Origin: Aquipseudomonas alcaligenes NBRC 14159
GTDB lineage: Bacteria; Pseudomonadota; Gammaproteobacteria; Pseudomonadales; Pseudomonadaceae
Reading direction: 5' to 3'
Length of the DNA stretch: 64,000 nucleotides
NCBI RefSeq assembly: GCF_000467105.1
Contig: NZ_BATI01000020.1
Coordinates: 1 to 64,000 of the forward strand
Shown: one piece after another, positions 1 to 9,123 of the stretch
Numbering within the stretch: position 1 is the stretch's first letter
Layout of the letters: each line of letters opens with the position of its first letter
Made by a program: the position numbers and the translations under genes
Notes under the pieces: generated by a model
Told to the model about the DNA's origin: nothing
The model's input: the letters and a program-made list of their open reading frames with translations, nothing else
Database searches by the model: none

Positions 1-131
1 AGTGCGATCGAAGCCATCTGCGGCGACGTTGCTGCCGGTGCGATCGAAGCCGTCTGCGGCGATGTTGCTGCCGGTGCGGTCGAAACCATCGGCGGCGATA
101 TGGCTGGCGGTACGGTCGAAGCCGTCGGCTG
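1..131. repeat. 36-bp tandem repeat inside the coding sequence
   Basis: A 36-bp unit (plus strand beginning gatcgaagcc) recurs with starts near 6, 42, 78 and 114, the last copy diverged. The period is exactly 12 codons and encodes the AADGFDRTGSNI repeat on the minus strand. Copies differ at only a few bases, which suggests recent expansion or gene conversion. The array continues past the window edge. Confidence 0.85.
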
Positions 132-195
132 CCAGGGTCAGGCCGCTGGTGGCGAAGGTGGATACGAACAGGGCGGCGAGGATTTGCTTTTTCAT
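1..195 (-). CDS. Secreted AADGFDRT-repeat small protein (partial at window edge)
   Basis: The reading frame starts at the ATG at 195 and runs off the left edge without a stop, so only the first 65 residues are visible. A GGAG ribosome-binding site lies about 9 nt upstream. The N-terminus (MKKQILAALFVSTF...TLA) is a typical Sec signal peptide of about 22 residues. The mature part is a tandem array of the 12-residue unit AADGFDRTGSNI, four copies before the edge, with only conservative changes. I do not recognise a function. I recall small Pseudomonas exported proteins with GxDRT-type repeats, sometimes carrying an uninformative 'phage infection protein' label, but I cannot check that here. The gene is convergent with nothing visible and is separated from dppF by about 310 bp. 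Confidence 0.7.
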   Translation of the reverse strand, partial: MKKQILAALFVSTFATSGLTLAADGFDRTASHIAADGFDRTGSNIAADGFDRTGSNVAADGFDRT

Positions 196-504
196 GCTGT
201 CTGGCTCCGGGTGGGGGCTGAAAGTTGACTACGGAGCAGATGTTACTCAGAGAAATTTGATACAGAACTTGTTGCGCTCGATGTTGCCTATCGATGCCGT
301 CGATAGTCTCCGTATGCCCTTTGGTTGCTGGGCTTCATCGGCTTTCTGGGGGCGCCATAGAGGCTGGTGAGGAGGGTGGTCGCCGCTCTGCTTGTATCTA
401 ATTTATCGATCTGTTCGCGGGTGTTCTGCCGACAAGGGGCCGCGATGGGCGTCTTGTCGGGCCGGCCGGGCGCTTTCCCGCAAGCCAGGCCGGCGGGGAG
501 GCGC
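196..504. other. Intergenic region between the repeat protein and dppF
   Basis: About 310 bp without a credible gene. It must hold the promoter of the minus-strand repeat protein and the end of the dpp operon transcript. An inverted repeat (CCGACAAG at 429-436 and CTTGTCGG at 453-460, 16-nt loop) lies 45 bp beyond the dppF stop and may act as a weak terminator, but no U-tract follows it. The base composition between 196 and 420 is more AT-rich than in the flanking genes. I see no RNA gene or mobile element. Confidence 0.5.
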
Positions 505-1476
505 TCAGCCGGCGATTGCCTCGGCGTGATGGCAGGCCACCTGGCGCGCGTCGATCAGGCGCAGCTCCGGCACTTCCACCTGGCAGCGCTCGCTGGCGTG
601 CGGGCAGCGCTTGTGGAAGGCGCAGCCGGGTGGTGGATCGAGCGGGTTGGGCAGTTCGCCGGCGATCTTGATCTTCGGTTTGGCCGGGTCCGGGTGGATC
701 GCCGGGGTCGCCGAGAGCAGGGCGCGGGTGTAGGGATGCAGCGGCCGCTGGTAGATCAGATCGGCCGGGCCCATCTCGGCCGGGCGGCCGAGGTACATCA
801 CCAGCACGTCGTCGGCCACGTGCTGTACCACCGCCAGGTTGTGCGAGATGAACACGTAGCCGGTCTGATACTGCTCCTGCAGGTCCATAAACAGGTTGAG
901 CACCTGGGCCTGGATCGACACGTCCAGCGCCGAGGTCGGCTCGTCCGCCACCAGCACCTTGGGTTGCAGCATCATGGCGCGGGCCAGGGCGATGCGCTGG
1001 CGCTGGCCGCCGGAGAACATGTGCGGGTAGCGCTGGTAATGCTCGGGGCGCAGGCCGACCTGCTGCATCATGCTCTGCACCCGTTCGCGGCGTTCGGCGC
1101 GCGACAGGCCGGTGTTGATCAGCAGTGGCTCGCCCAGCTGGTCACCGATCTTCTGCCGCGGGTTGAGCGAGGCGTAGGGGTTCTGGAACACCATCTGCAC
1201 GTCGCGGCGCAGCTGCTTGCGCTGGGCCTTGCCGGCGCCGGCCACTTCCTGCCCGGCGATCTGCAGGCTGCCGGAGGACGGCTCCTCGATCAGGGTCAGG
1301 GCGCGGGCCAGGGTCGACTTGCCGCAGCCGGACTCGCCGACCACCGCCAGGGTCTTGCCGGCTTCCAGCTGGAACGACACGCCATTCAGCGCGCGTACCA
1401 GGGCATTGGGCTTGAACAGGCCGCGGGAGATTTCGTAGTGACGGGTCAGCTCGCGGGCCTCGAGGACGATGCTCAT
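505..1476 (-). CDS. dppF: Dipeptide/oligopeptide ABC transporter ATPase DppF
   Basis: ATP-hydrolysing subunit of a peptide importer, 323 aa, acting on the cytoplasmic face with DppD. Walker A GESGCGKST is at about residues 47-55, the signature is FSGGQRQR, and Walker B/D-loop is VADEPTSALD. The C-terminal oligopeptide-transporter extension has a cysteine cluster (CAFHKRC, ERC, ACH). The open frame extends upstream to 1782, but that part is out-of-frame dppD sequence. I place the start at the ATG at 1476, which overlaps the dppD stop by one base (TGATG) and so suggests translational coupling. It is the last gene of the dppAABCDF operon. Family assignment is firm; the exact substrates (di-, tri- or oligopeptides) are inferred from the operon. 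Confidence 0.93.
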   Translation of the reverse strand: MSIVLEARELTRHYEISRGLFKPNALVRALNGVSFQLEAGKTLAVVGESGCGKSTLARALTLIEEPSSGSLQIAGQEVAGAGKAQRKQLRRDVQMVFQNPYASLNPRQKIGDQLGEPLLINTGLSRAERRERVQSMMQQVGLRPEHYQRYPHMFSGGQRQRIALARAMMLQPKVLVADEPTSALDVSIQAQVLNLFMDLQEQYQTGYVFISHNLAVVQHVADDVLVMYLGRPAEMGPADLIYQRPLHPYTRALLSATPAIHPDPAKPKIKIAGELPNPLDPPPGCAFHKRCPHASERCQVEVPELRLIDARQVACHHAEAIAG

Positions 1477-2450
1477 CAGGCCACCTCCGAGGTCAGGTTG
1501 AGGGGGTAGAAGCAGCGCACCGCGCCACGCACGTGCGCTTCCAGCGCCGGGCGCTGCTCGCGGCAGTGCGGCTGAGCGTAGGGGCAGCGCGGCGACAGCA
1601 GGCAGCCGACGGGGCGGTCGTAGCGGCCGGGCACGATGCCGGGCAGGGTGGCCAGGCGCTCGGCACCCAGGCTGTGCTCGGGAATGGCCTTGAGCAGCGC
1701 CTCGGTGTAGGGATGGGTCGGTGCATCGAACAGGGTCGGCACGCTGCCGATCTCCACCGCTTGCCCGGCATACATCACGCATACGCGCTGGGCGGTTTCG
1801 GCGACCACGGCAAGGTCATGGGTGATCAGCACCAGGCCCATGCCCTCGCTGCGCTGCAGGTCCAGCAGCAGGTCCATGATCTGCGCCTGGATGGTCACGT
1901 CCAGGGCCGTGGTCGGCTCGTCGGCGATCAGCAGCTTGGGTTCGGCGGCGATAGCCATGGCGATCGCCACGCGCTGGCTCATGCCGCCGGAGAGCTGGTG
2001 CGGGTAGGCGTCGAGACGGCTGGCGGCGCCGGGAATCTCCACCCGCTCCAGCAACTGCAGGGCGCGCACGCGGGCGGCCTTGCCCTTGAGACCGAGATGC
2101 TGGCGCAGCACTTCCTCGATCTGGAAGCCGACCGTGTAGCTGGGGTTGAGCGCGGTCATCGGGTCCTGGAACACCATGGCCAGGTCCTTGCCCACCACGC
2201 GGCGGCGCTGCCGGCCCTTGAGGGTGAGCATGTTGTGGCCGTCGAAGCGCAGGCTGTCGGCGCGCACGATGCCGGGAGCGTCGATCAGGCCCATCAGGGC
2301 CATCATGGTCACCGACTTGCCGGAGCCGGATTCGCCGACGATGGCCAGCACTTCGCCCTTGTCCACGGACAGGTCGAGGCCGTCGACCACCGGTATGGCA
2401 TCGGCCGCGCCGAAGCGCACGGACAGGTTGCGGATGTCGAGCAGGCTCAT
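1476..2450 (-). CDS. dppD: Dipeptide/oligopeptide ABC transporter ATPase DppD
   Basis: Second ATPase subunit of the peptide importer, 324 aa. Walker A GESGSGKS is at residues 39-46, the ABC signature is LSGGMSQR near residue 155, and Walker B is [12 protein letters not shown]. The C-terminal oligopeptide-type extension has cysteines in [16 protein letters not shown] strong GGAGG ribosome-binding site sits 7-8 nt before the ATG. It pairs with DppF; such importers normally use a DppD/DppF heterodimer. A REP-like inverted repeat lies in the 102-bp gap between this gene and dppC upstream. Confidence 0.93.
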   Translation of the reverse strand: MSLLDIRNLSVRFGAADAIPVVDGLDLSVDKGEVLAIVGESGSGKSVTMMALMGLIDAPGIVRADSLRFDGHNMLTLKGRQRRRVVGKDLAMVFQDPMTALNPSYTVGFQIEEVLRQHLGLKGKAARVRALQLLERVEIPGAASRLDAYPHQLSGGMSQRVAIAMAIAAEPKLLIADEPTTALDVTIQAQIMDLLLDLQRSEGMGLVLITHDLAVVAETAQRVCVMYAGQAVEIGSVPTLFDAPTHPYTEALLKAIPEHSLGAERLATLPGIVPGRYDRPVGCLLSPRCPYAQPHCREQRPALEAHVRGAVRCFYPLNLTSEVA

Positions 2451-2467
2451 AGGGCTGCCTCCGATTC

Positions 2468-2530
2468 GTAGCCCGGATGCAATCCGGGGTGGGCCAGCTC
2501 GGAGGTATTCCCGGATGGCATCCGGGCTAC
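2468..2530. repeat. Inverted pair of REP-like elements between dppC and dppD
   Basis: GTAGCCCGGATGCAATCCGG (from 2468) and its inverted partner ending CATCCGGGCTAC at 2530 form a BIME-like pair. A close relative lies at 12048-12109. The family is common between Pseudomonas genes and is normally mobilised by RAYT transposases encoded elsewhere. Here it could form a stem-loop in the dpp mRNA between dppC and dppD. Confidence 0.85.
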
Positions 2531-2552
2531 ATGAAGGGTCATGGCGGGCTCC

Positions 2553-3464
2553 TTACTGCGCATTCTTCAGCTTGGGGTCGAGCGCATCGCGCAGCCCGTC
2601 GCCCATCAGGTTGATCGCCAGCACGCTGAGCAGGATGGTCAGCCCCGGCAGCGACACCACCCACCAGGCGCGTTCGATGTAGTCGCGCGCCGAGGCCAGC
2701 ATGGTGCCCCACTCGGGCGTCGGCGGTTGCACGCCGAGGCCGAGAAAGCCCAGGGCCGCCGCGTCGAGGATGGCCGAGGAGAAGCTCAGGGTGGCCTGCA
2801 CGATCAGCGGCGCCATGCAGTTGGGCAGCACGGTGACGAACATCAGCCGCGGCAGGCTGGCGCCGGCCAGGCGCGCGGCGGTGACGTAGTCGCGGCCCAG
2901 CTCGCCCATCACCGCGGCGCGGGTCAGGCGCACGTAGCTGGGCAGCGAGACGATGGCGATGGCGATCACCGTGTTGATCAGGCCGGGGCCGAGGATGGCG
3001 ACGATGGCCACGGCCAGCAGCAGCGAGGGCAGGGCCAGCATGATGTCCATCAGGCGCATGATCGAGGGGCCGAGCAGGCGCGGGAAGAAGCCGGCGACCA
3101 GGCCCAGGAGGATGCCGGGGATCAGCGACAGCAGCACCGAGGCCAGGCCGATCAGCAGCGACAGCCGCGCGCCGTGGATCAGCCGCGAGAGCAGGTCGCG
3201 GCCCAGCTCGTCGGTGCCGAGCAGGAAGCGCGTCTGCCCGCCTTCCAGCCAGGCCGGCGGCGTGAGCAGGGCGTCGCGGAATTGTTCGCTGGGGTCGAAG
3301 GGCGCCACCCAGGGCGCGAACAGCGCGCAGAACAGGATCAGCAGCATGAACAGCAGGCCGGCGACGGCACCCTTGTTGTGGGCGAAGGCCTGCCAGAACT
3401 CCTTCAGTGGCGAGGGGTAGAACAGTGCCTGGTCGCGGAGAGTGGTATTGATTTCAGTTGTCAT
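2553..3464 (-). CDS. dppC: Dipeptide ABC transporter permease DppC
   Basis: Inner-membrane permease of the peptide importer, 303 aa. An N-terminal cytoplasmic tail is followed by a first hydrophobic segment (AVAGLLFMLLILFCALFAPW), then five more membrane segments. The OppC-type EAA loop (AARLAGASLPRLMFVTVLPN) lies near residue 200 and contacts the ATPases. The start at 3464 has a GGAG motif 7 nt upstream. It partners with DppB. The gap on its 5' side is filled by a 141-bp repeated-looking element that stops just short of the ribosome-binding site. Confidence 0.92.
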   Translation of the reverse strand: MTTEINTTLRDQALFYPSPLKEFWQAFAHNKGAVAGLLFMLLILFCALFAPWVAPFDPSEQFRDALLTPPAWLEGGQTRFLLGTDELGRDLLSRLIHGARLSLLIGLASVLLSLIPGILLGLVAGFFPRLLGPSIMRLMDIMLALPSLLLAVAIVAILGPGLINTVIAIAIVSLPSYVRLTRAAVMGELGRDYVTAARLAGASLPRLMFVTVLPNCMAPLIVQATLSFSSAILDAAALGFLGLGVQPPTPEWGTMLASARDYIERAWWVVSLPGLTILLSVLAINLMGDGLRDALDPKLKNAQ

Positions 3465-3476
3465 AGTGGGCTCCGT

Positions 3477-3616
3477 AGAACCTGTTCATGGCCTCGCGAG
3501 CTAGAGCGAGACAAGGAAAAAGCGGCTGAGGAAGCGGAGTGTGCTGTTGCACATGAGCATTCCGAAGCTGGTTTTGACGCGGTATCGCCGACGCGCAGCA
3601 GGTCATGGATAGGTTC

Positions 3617-3617
<1 letters not shown>
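3477..3617. repeat. 141-bp element with terminal inverted repeats between dppB and dppC
   Basis: The gap is bounded by imperfect inverted ends: GAACCTGTTCATG at 3478-3490 and the reverse complement of GAACCTATCCATG at 3604-3616 (11 of 13 bases agree). The right end runs into the dppB stop codon and the left end stops close to the dppC ribosome-binding site. There is no coding potential. It looks like a small non-autonomous dispersed element (MITE-like). I recall similar intergenic sequence in other Pseudomonas genomes, but copy number cannot be checked from this window, where I see only one copy. Confidence 0.55.
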
Positions 3618-4627
<1,010 letters not shown>

Positions 4628-4662
4628 TGCGTTGTGGTACTCCGCATCATCAGGTTTGTACG

Positions 4663-4777
4663 CCCTCTCCCTTCGGGAGAGGGCTGGGGCGGCCCGCGTA
4701 GGGTGAGGGTGTTGTAGGCAACTCATAGCCGCCCGGTTGACCCTCACCCCCGGCCCCTCTCCCGGAGGGAGAGGGGA
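4663..4777. repeat. CTCTCCC/GAGAGGG palindromic repeat between dppA and dppB
   Basis: The stretch contains CCCTCTCCC-TTC-GGGAGAGGG at 4663-4683 and a second arm (CCCTCACCCCCGGCCCCTCTC ending in GAGAGGGGAG) near 4741-4777. The two arms are roughly mirror images around the centre at 4720. The same family recurs at 34744-34832 in the gatA-gatB gap. It is a common intergenic repeat in Pseudomonas and would form a large hairpin in the dpp transcript. Confidence 0.8.
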
Positions 4778-4784
4778 GCAGTGA

Positions 4785-6374
4785 TCATTGCTTGCGCTTC
4801 ACATGGGTGAAATTGTTGGAGCCCAGGGGGCTGAGCACGAAGCCCTCGACATCCTTGCGCAGCACGGCGAACTGCTTGGGATGGGCGAGGGCGATCCACG
4901 GCGCTTGCTGGTGGAAGATCGCCAGCGCCTCACGGTACAGCGCGGCACGGCGCTCCGGCTCGGCGACCCGGCGGGCCTCGCGGATCAGCTGGTCGAACTC
5001 CTGGTGACACCAGCCGGCCTGATTCTCGCCACTCTCGGCGGCGGCGCAGGACAGGTTGGGGGTGAGGAAGTTGTCCGGGTCGCCGTTGTCGCCGGCCCAG
5101 CCCATGAACACCAGGTCGTGCTCGCCGTTCTTGGCGCGCTTGATCAGCTCGCCCCACTCGAACACGCGGATGTCGGCCTGGATACCAATGGCGGCCAGGT
5201 CCGCCTGCAGCATCTGCGCGCCGATGCCCGGGTTGGGGTTGGTCGGGCCGCCGCCAGGGCGAGTCCAGATCGACAGCTTCAGGCCCTTTTCATGACCGGC
5301 CTCGGCCAGCAGCTGGCGGGCGCGCTCGAGGTCCTTGGGCCAGGGCTGCAGGCGTTCGTCGTGGCCGAGCAGGGTGGCCGGGTAGGGTGCCGCCGCCAGG
5401 GTGGCGTTGCCTTCGCCGTACTGGGCGCGCAGGTAGGCCTGGCGGTCGAAGGCCAGGTTGATGGCCTGGCGCACGCGCACATCGTCCAGCGGCTTGTGCT
5501 GGGTGTTGATGGCGACGTAGGCGGTGAGCAGCGAGTCCAGCTCCAGCACCTGCAGGTCCTTGTGCTCGCGCAGCGCCGGTACGTCGCTCGGGCGCGGAAA
5601 CAGCGCTACCTGGCAGGCGCCAGCCTTGAGCTGTTGAATGCGCGTGTTGGGATCGGGGGTGATGGCCAGCAGCAGGCGGTCGAGCGCCGGCTTGCCACCC
5701 CAGTAGTGCGGATTGGCCGCGAAGCGCACCTGGGCGTCCTTGGCGTAGCGTTCGAAGACGAAGGGGCCGGTGCCGATCGGCTGGCTGTTGAGCTTTTCCG
5801 GCGTTTCGGCGTCGAGCAGCTGTTCGGCGTACTCGGCGGAATAGATGGAGGTGAAGCCCATGGCCAGGTCGGCGAGGAAAGGCGTCTCGGGGTGTTTCAG
5901 GGTGAAGCGCACGCGGTGCTCGTCGAGCGCCTCGATCTCGTCAATCAATTCGGCGAAGCCCATGGCCTCGAAGTAGGGGAAGCCGCGCGGGGCCAGCTCG
6001 TGCCAGTCGTGCTCCTTGTCGCGCTGGCGCTGGAAGCTCCACAGCACGTCGTCGGCATTCAGTTCGCGGCTCGGCGTGAACCAGGGCGTCTGATGAAATT
6101 TCACGCCCTTGCGCAGGGTGAAGGTGTAGGTCAGGCCGTCGGCGCTGATCTCCCAGCTCTCGGCCAGGGCGGGGATGATGCGGGTGCTGCCGGGGGCGAA
6201 CTGCACCAGGCGCTCGTAGACCGTCTCGGCCGAGGCGTCGGCGGTGGTGGCGGCGGTGTACTGGACGATGTCGAAGCCTTCCGGGGCGGCCTCGGAGCAG
6301 ACCACCAGGGACTGCGACTGGGCGAACACCGGCAGGCTGGCGCACAGGGCCAGAGGCATGAACAGGCTGCGCAT
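4785..6374 (-). CDS. dppA: Peptide ABC transporter substrate-binding protein (second DppA-type)
   Basis: Periplasmic binding protein of the SBP_bac_5 (DppA/OppA) family, 529 aa. An 18-residue signal peptide (MRSLFMPLALCASLPVFA) precedes the mature protein, which begins near QSQSLVVCSEAAPEGFD. The family hallmark of tripartite lobes is reflected in LAESWEISADGLTYTFTLRKGVKFH near residue 90 and the conserved GWAGDNGDPDNFL close to residue 425. The start at 6374 has AAGGA 7 nt upstream. It lies directly behind a paralogue (6434-8035) and before dppB. The two proteins share many blocks but differ through the ligand-contact regions, so they probably widen the peptide range of one membrane complex. 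Confidence 0.9.
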   Translation of the reverse strand: MRSLFMPLALCASLPVFAQSQSLVVCSEAAPEGFDIVQYTAATTADASAETVYERLVQFAPGSTRIIPALAESWEISADGLTYTFTLRKGVKFHQTPWFTPSRELNADDVLWSFQRQRDKEHDWHELAPRGFPYFEAMGFAELIDEIEALDEHRVRFTLKHPETPFLADLAMGFTSIYSAEYAEQLLDAETPEKLNSQPIGTGPFVFERYAKDAQVRFAANPHYWGGKPALDRLLLAITPDPNTRIQQLKAGACQVALFPRPSDVPALREHKDLQVLELDSLLTAYVAINTQHKPLDDVRVRQAINLAFDRQAYLRAQYGEGNATLAAAPYPATLLGHDERLQPWPKDLERARQLLAEAGHEKGLKLSIWTRPGGGPTNPNPGIGAQMLQADLAAIGIQADIRVFEWGELIKRAKNGEHDLVFMGWAGDNGDPDNFLTPNLSCAAAESGENQAGWCHQEFDQLIREARRVAEPERRAALYREALAIFHQQAPWIALAHPKQFAVLRKDVEGFVLSPLGSNNFTHVKRKQ

Positions 6375-6433
6375 GAGTTCTTCCTTCTATGGGGCGAACG
6401 GGCGGAACCCGCAGGTTCCGCCCGGTGCACGGC

Positions 6434-8035
6434 TTACTTGCCGACGCCTACGCCATAGAAGGAGTTGAGCGCGAACGGACTGATCTTGAAGTCCTGCACG
6501 TTCTTGCGCATCGGCTGGTACACGGTGGAGTGGGCGATCGGGGTGATCGGCACCTGGGCCTTGAGGACGTGCTGGGCCTGTTTGTACAGCTCGGTGCGCT
6601 TGGCCACGTCGGAGGTGGTCTTGGCCGCCTTCACCAGCTTGTCGTAGTCCTCGAAGCACCACTTGGAGAAGTTGTTGCCGTCGACCGCGTCGCAGCCGTA
6701 CAGGGTGCCCAGCCAGTTGTCCGGGTCGCCGTTGTCGCCGCTCCAGCCGATCAGCATGGCGTCGTGCTCGCCACCTTTGGCGCGCTTCATGTACTCGCCC
6801 CATTCGTAGCTGACGATGTTGGCCTTGATGCCGATCTTCGCCCAGTCGGCCTGGAGCATTTCGGCCATCAGCTTGGCGTTGGGGTTGTAGGGGCGCTGCA
6901 CCGGCATGGCCCACAGGGTGATCTCGGTGCCTTCCTTGATGCCGGCGGCCTTGAGCAGGGCCTTGGCCTTCTCGGGGTCATAGGCCGGGTCCTTGACGCT
7001 GTCGTCGTAGGACCACTGGGTCGGCGGCATGGCGTTGACCGCCAGCTGGCCGGCACCCTGATACACGGCGTCGATGATCGCCTGCTTGTTCACCGCCATG
7101 TCCAGCGCCTGGCGCACTTCGAGCTGGTCGAACGGCTTGTGGGTGACGTTGTAGGCGATGTAGCCGAGGTTGAAGCCCGGCTGCGAGGGCATGCTCAGGT
7201 TCGGGTCCTGCTTCAGCGACTCGAGGTCGGCCGGGCGTGGGAACAGGGTGATCTGGCATTCGCCCTTCTTCAGCTTCTGCATGCGCACCGAGGCGTCGGT
7301 GTTGATGGCGAAGATCAGGTTGTCGATCTTCACGTCTTCCGGCAGCCAGTAGTCCTTGTTGCCGGTGAAGCGGATCTGCGCGTCCTTCTGATAGCGCTTG
7401 AACACGAATGGGCCGGTGCCGATCGGCTTCTGGTTGATGTCGGCGGCCTTGCCGGCCTTGAGCAGCTGGTCGGCGTATTCGGCGGACTGGATCGAGGCGA
7501 AGCTCATCGCCAGGTTCTGGATAAAGGCGGCGTCGACGCTGTTGAGGGTGAACTTGACGCTGTGCTCGTCGAGCTTCTCCACCTTGGCGATGTTGGCGTC
7601 CATGCCCATGTCGGTGAAGTAGGGGAATTCGGTGGGGTAGGCCTTGCGGAACGGATGCTCCTTGTCGAGCATGCGATTGAAGGTGAACAGCACGTCATCG
7701 GCGTTGAATTCACGGCTCGGTGTGAAGTACTCGGTGGTATGGAACTTCACGCCCTTGCGCAGGTGAAAGGTGTAGGTCAGGCCGTCGGCCGATACATCCC
7801 ACTTCTCGGCCAGGCCCGGCACCACGGCGGTGCCGCCGCGCTCGAACTGGGTCAGGCGGTTGAACATGGTTTCCGCAGCGGCATCGAAGTCGGTGCCGGT
7901 GGTGTACTGGCCCGGGTCGAAACCGGCGGGGCTGCCTTCGGAGCAGAACACCAGGTTGCTGGCGGCGCTGGCGAACGGGGCGCTGGCGATCAGCCCAGCG
8001 GCGAGAAAAGCCTGGATGACGGCGTTCTTACGCAT
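6434..8035 (-). CDS. dppA: Dipeptide ABC transporter substrate-binding protein DppA
   Basis: First gene of the dpp operon; 533-aa periplasmic peptide-binding protein. The signal peptide ends at ASA (MRKNAVIQAFLAAG...FASA), and the mature chain starts ASNLVFCSEGSPAGFDPGQY. Family blocks include LAEKWDVSADGLTYTFHLRKGV and GWSGDNGDPDNWLGTLYGCDA, with the paired cysteines usual for DppA. The ribosome-binding site GAGG sits 7 nt before the ATG at 8035. It delivers peptides to DppBC. The P. aeruginosa operon, as I recall it, also has several binding-protein genes plus a porin gene (opdP); no porin gene is present here. Confidence 0.92.
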   Translation of the reverse strand: MRKNAVIQAFLAAGLIASAPFASAASNLVFCSEGSPAGFDPGQYTTGTDFDAAAETMFNRLTQFERGGTAVVPGLAEKWDVSADGLTYTFHLRKGVKFHTTEYFTPSREFNADDVLFTFNRMLDKEHPFRKAYPTEFPYFTDMGMDANIAKVEKLDEHSVKFTLNSVDAAFIQNLAMSFASIQSAEYADQLLKAGKAADINQKPIGTGPFVFKRYQKDAQIRFTGNKDYWLPEDVKIDNLIFAINTDASVRMQKLKKGECQITLFPRPADLESLKQDPNLSMPSQPGFNLGYIAYNVTHKPFDQLEVRQALDMAVNKQAIIDAVYQGAGQLAVNAMPPTQWSYDDSVKDPAYDPEKAKALLKAAGIKEGTEITLWAMPVQRPYNPNAKLMAEMLQADWAKIGIKANIVSYEWGEYMKRAKGGEHDAMLIGWSGDNGDPDNWLGTLYGCDAVDGNNFSKWCFEDYDKLVKAAKTTSDVAKRTELYKQAQHVLKAQVPITPIAHSTVYQPMRKNVQDFKISPFALNSFYGVGVGK

Positions 8036-8103
8036 GTTGACCTCATGTTTGTTGTGGTTGTCATCGTGAGGGATGCCTTGTGGGCACCTTGCGTGAAACT
8101 ATG

Positions 8104-8119
8104 CACGGCACATGCCGTG
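8104..8119. promoter_or_regulatory. Perfect dyad upstream of dppA, candidate operator
   Basis: CACGGCA-CA-TGCCGTG is a perfect 7+2+7 inverted repeat 69-84 bp upstream of the dppA start. The 2-nt centre is too short for a stable RNA hairpin, so a dimeric DNA-binding protein site is more likely. No regulator is identified. Confidence 0.35.
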
Positions 8120-8195
8120 GGCAAGCGCGAAACGCCTTGGAGTGTAGAAGCTGTGGCCAGGTTGTAACGGGTTGTCGCAATTCTGAAAGTCTGGT

Positions 8196-8240
8196 CAGGA
8201 AAAGCTGGCGCAGCGCCATCAGGTGATGACGACGCTGCGC
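8196..8240 (-). terminator. Probable terminator of the SIMPL-domain gene
   Basis: On the minus strand GCGCAGCG (8240-8233) pairs with CGCTGCGC (8215-8208) and is followed by CAGCTTTTCC. It starts 7 bp after the stop codon at 8247. The loop is long (17 nt) and the U-tract short, so efficiency is uncertain. Confidence 0.45.
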
Positions 8241-8246
8241 TCCCTA

Positions 8247-8960
8247 TCAGGGCAGTTGCACCTCGATCACGCCGTCGGCGCTCATGCTCACACGGCTGGT
8301 GCCGGCTTCGATCTGCGGCGCGGCCTCGCTCTTGCTGAAGCTGCCGCGGTCCATGGCCATGGCGCGCATCGGCATCACCGGCTGGAAGCCGCCGCTGTTG
8401 AGGTTCAGGCTGACCAGCTTGTAGCCCTTGCCGCCGACCGCTTCGGTGGCCAGCTGCGCGCGGGCCTTGAAGGCTTCGACCGCTTCCTTGATCAGGCTGT
8501 CTTCGCTGGTCTTGCGGGTGTCCTCGGCCACGGCGAAGCTCATCTCGGCCATCTTCAGCTCGCCCAGCAGGTCGGCGGACAGCTGCGACAGGCGGGCGAA
8601 CTCGGCGCTTTCCAGGCGCAGCTCGGCGCGTTCGCGCCAGGCGCTGATCTTGCTGCCTTCGTTCTCGTACACCGGGTAGCTCTGCCGGCTGCCCAGGCTG
8701 ACTTTCACGCCCTGTACCTTGCGCGCTCTGTCGATGGCGGCGTTGAGGGTCTTGGTCACGTCGCTGGCCAGCGCGGCCGGGTCTTCGCTCTGTGCCTCGG
8801 TGTAGAGGGTGACGTACATGCGGTCGTGGGCCACTTCCTGGCTGACTTCCGCGCGCAGCGATACCTGGTTGTAGCGCGGCTCCTCGGCCATGGCCGGCAG
8901 GCTGGCGACAGTGGCCAGGCCGAGGGCGAAGGCGGCGGCGAGACGATTGAGTGCGTGCAT
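8247..8960 (-). CDS. SIMPL-domain (DUF541) periplasmic protein
   Basis: A 237-aa exported protein. The signal peptide is about 25 residues, ending in AMA before EEPRYNQVSL. The rest matches the SIMPL/DUF541 pattern: an N-terminal beta-rich part (SLRAEVSQEVAHDRMYVTLYTEAQ), a central helical region with AISAWRERAEL-like sequence, and EAVEAFKARAQLATEAVGGKGYKL, which is typical of the family. The function of SIMPL proteins in bacteria is unsettled; the E. coli relative YggE has been linked to oxidative stress. A clear AAGGAG ribosome-binding site precedes the ATG at 8960. It is divergent from roxS, sharing a 163-bp control region. Confidence 0.82.
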   Translation of the reverse strand: MHALNRLAAAFALGLATVASLPAMAEEPRYNQVSLRAEVSQEVAHDRMYVTLYTEAQSEDPAALASDVTKTLNAAIDRARKVQGVKVSLGSRQSYPVYENEGSKISAWRERAELRLESAEFARLSQLSADLLGELKMAEMSFAVAEDTRKTSEDSLIKEAVEAFKARAQLATEAVGGKGYKLVSLNLNSGGFQPVMPMRAMAMDRGSFSKSEAAPQIEAGTSRVSMSADGVIEVQLP

Positions 8961-9111
8961 GGAAACTCCTTGCGGGTGATTGTCCTGGGGTTTGACGATG
9001 GAGTCAGACTATTCGGGTTAACACAGGTTCGCAGATTTTCTTTTGCCCGTTGCTGGCCGCTTCGCGCTGCGGCCGGTTGCCGCAGGCAGGCGGCCACCCC
9101 GGACCTCTGGT

Positions 9112-9117
9112 TATACT
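9112..9117 (+). promoter_or_regulatory. Putative -10 box giving a leaderless roxS mRNA
   Basis: TATACT (5 of 6 to consensus) ends 6 nt before the roxS ATG at 9124, so transcription would begin at or next to the start codon. No ribosome-binding site is visible before this ATG, which fits a leaderless message. The -35 region is not recognisable. Confidence 0.4.
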
Positions 9118-9123
9118 CGCCGC

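Noticed and set aside
1..131. CRISPR array
   Set aside because: The 36-bp repeats are contiguous, without spacers, and keep a reading frame.
2..370. Plus-strand frame with RSKPSAA repeats
   Set aside because: Reverse reading of the tandem repeat; the minus strand has a signal peptide, ribosome-binding site and start.
429..460. Hairpin after dppF as a defined terminator
   Set aside because: Only an 8-bp stem with a 16-nt loop and no U-tract; noted in the intergenic entry but not called separately.
1477..1782. Upstream extension of dppF
   Set aside because: It overlaps dppD in another frame. The start at 1476 gives the standard DppF N-terminus and TGATG coupling.
4628..4747. Longer DppB N-terminus
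   Set aside because: It translates the CTCTCCC repeat and lacks the DppB family start.
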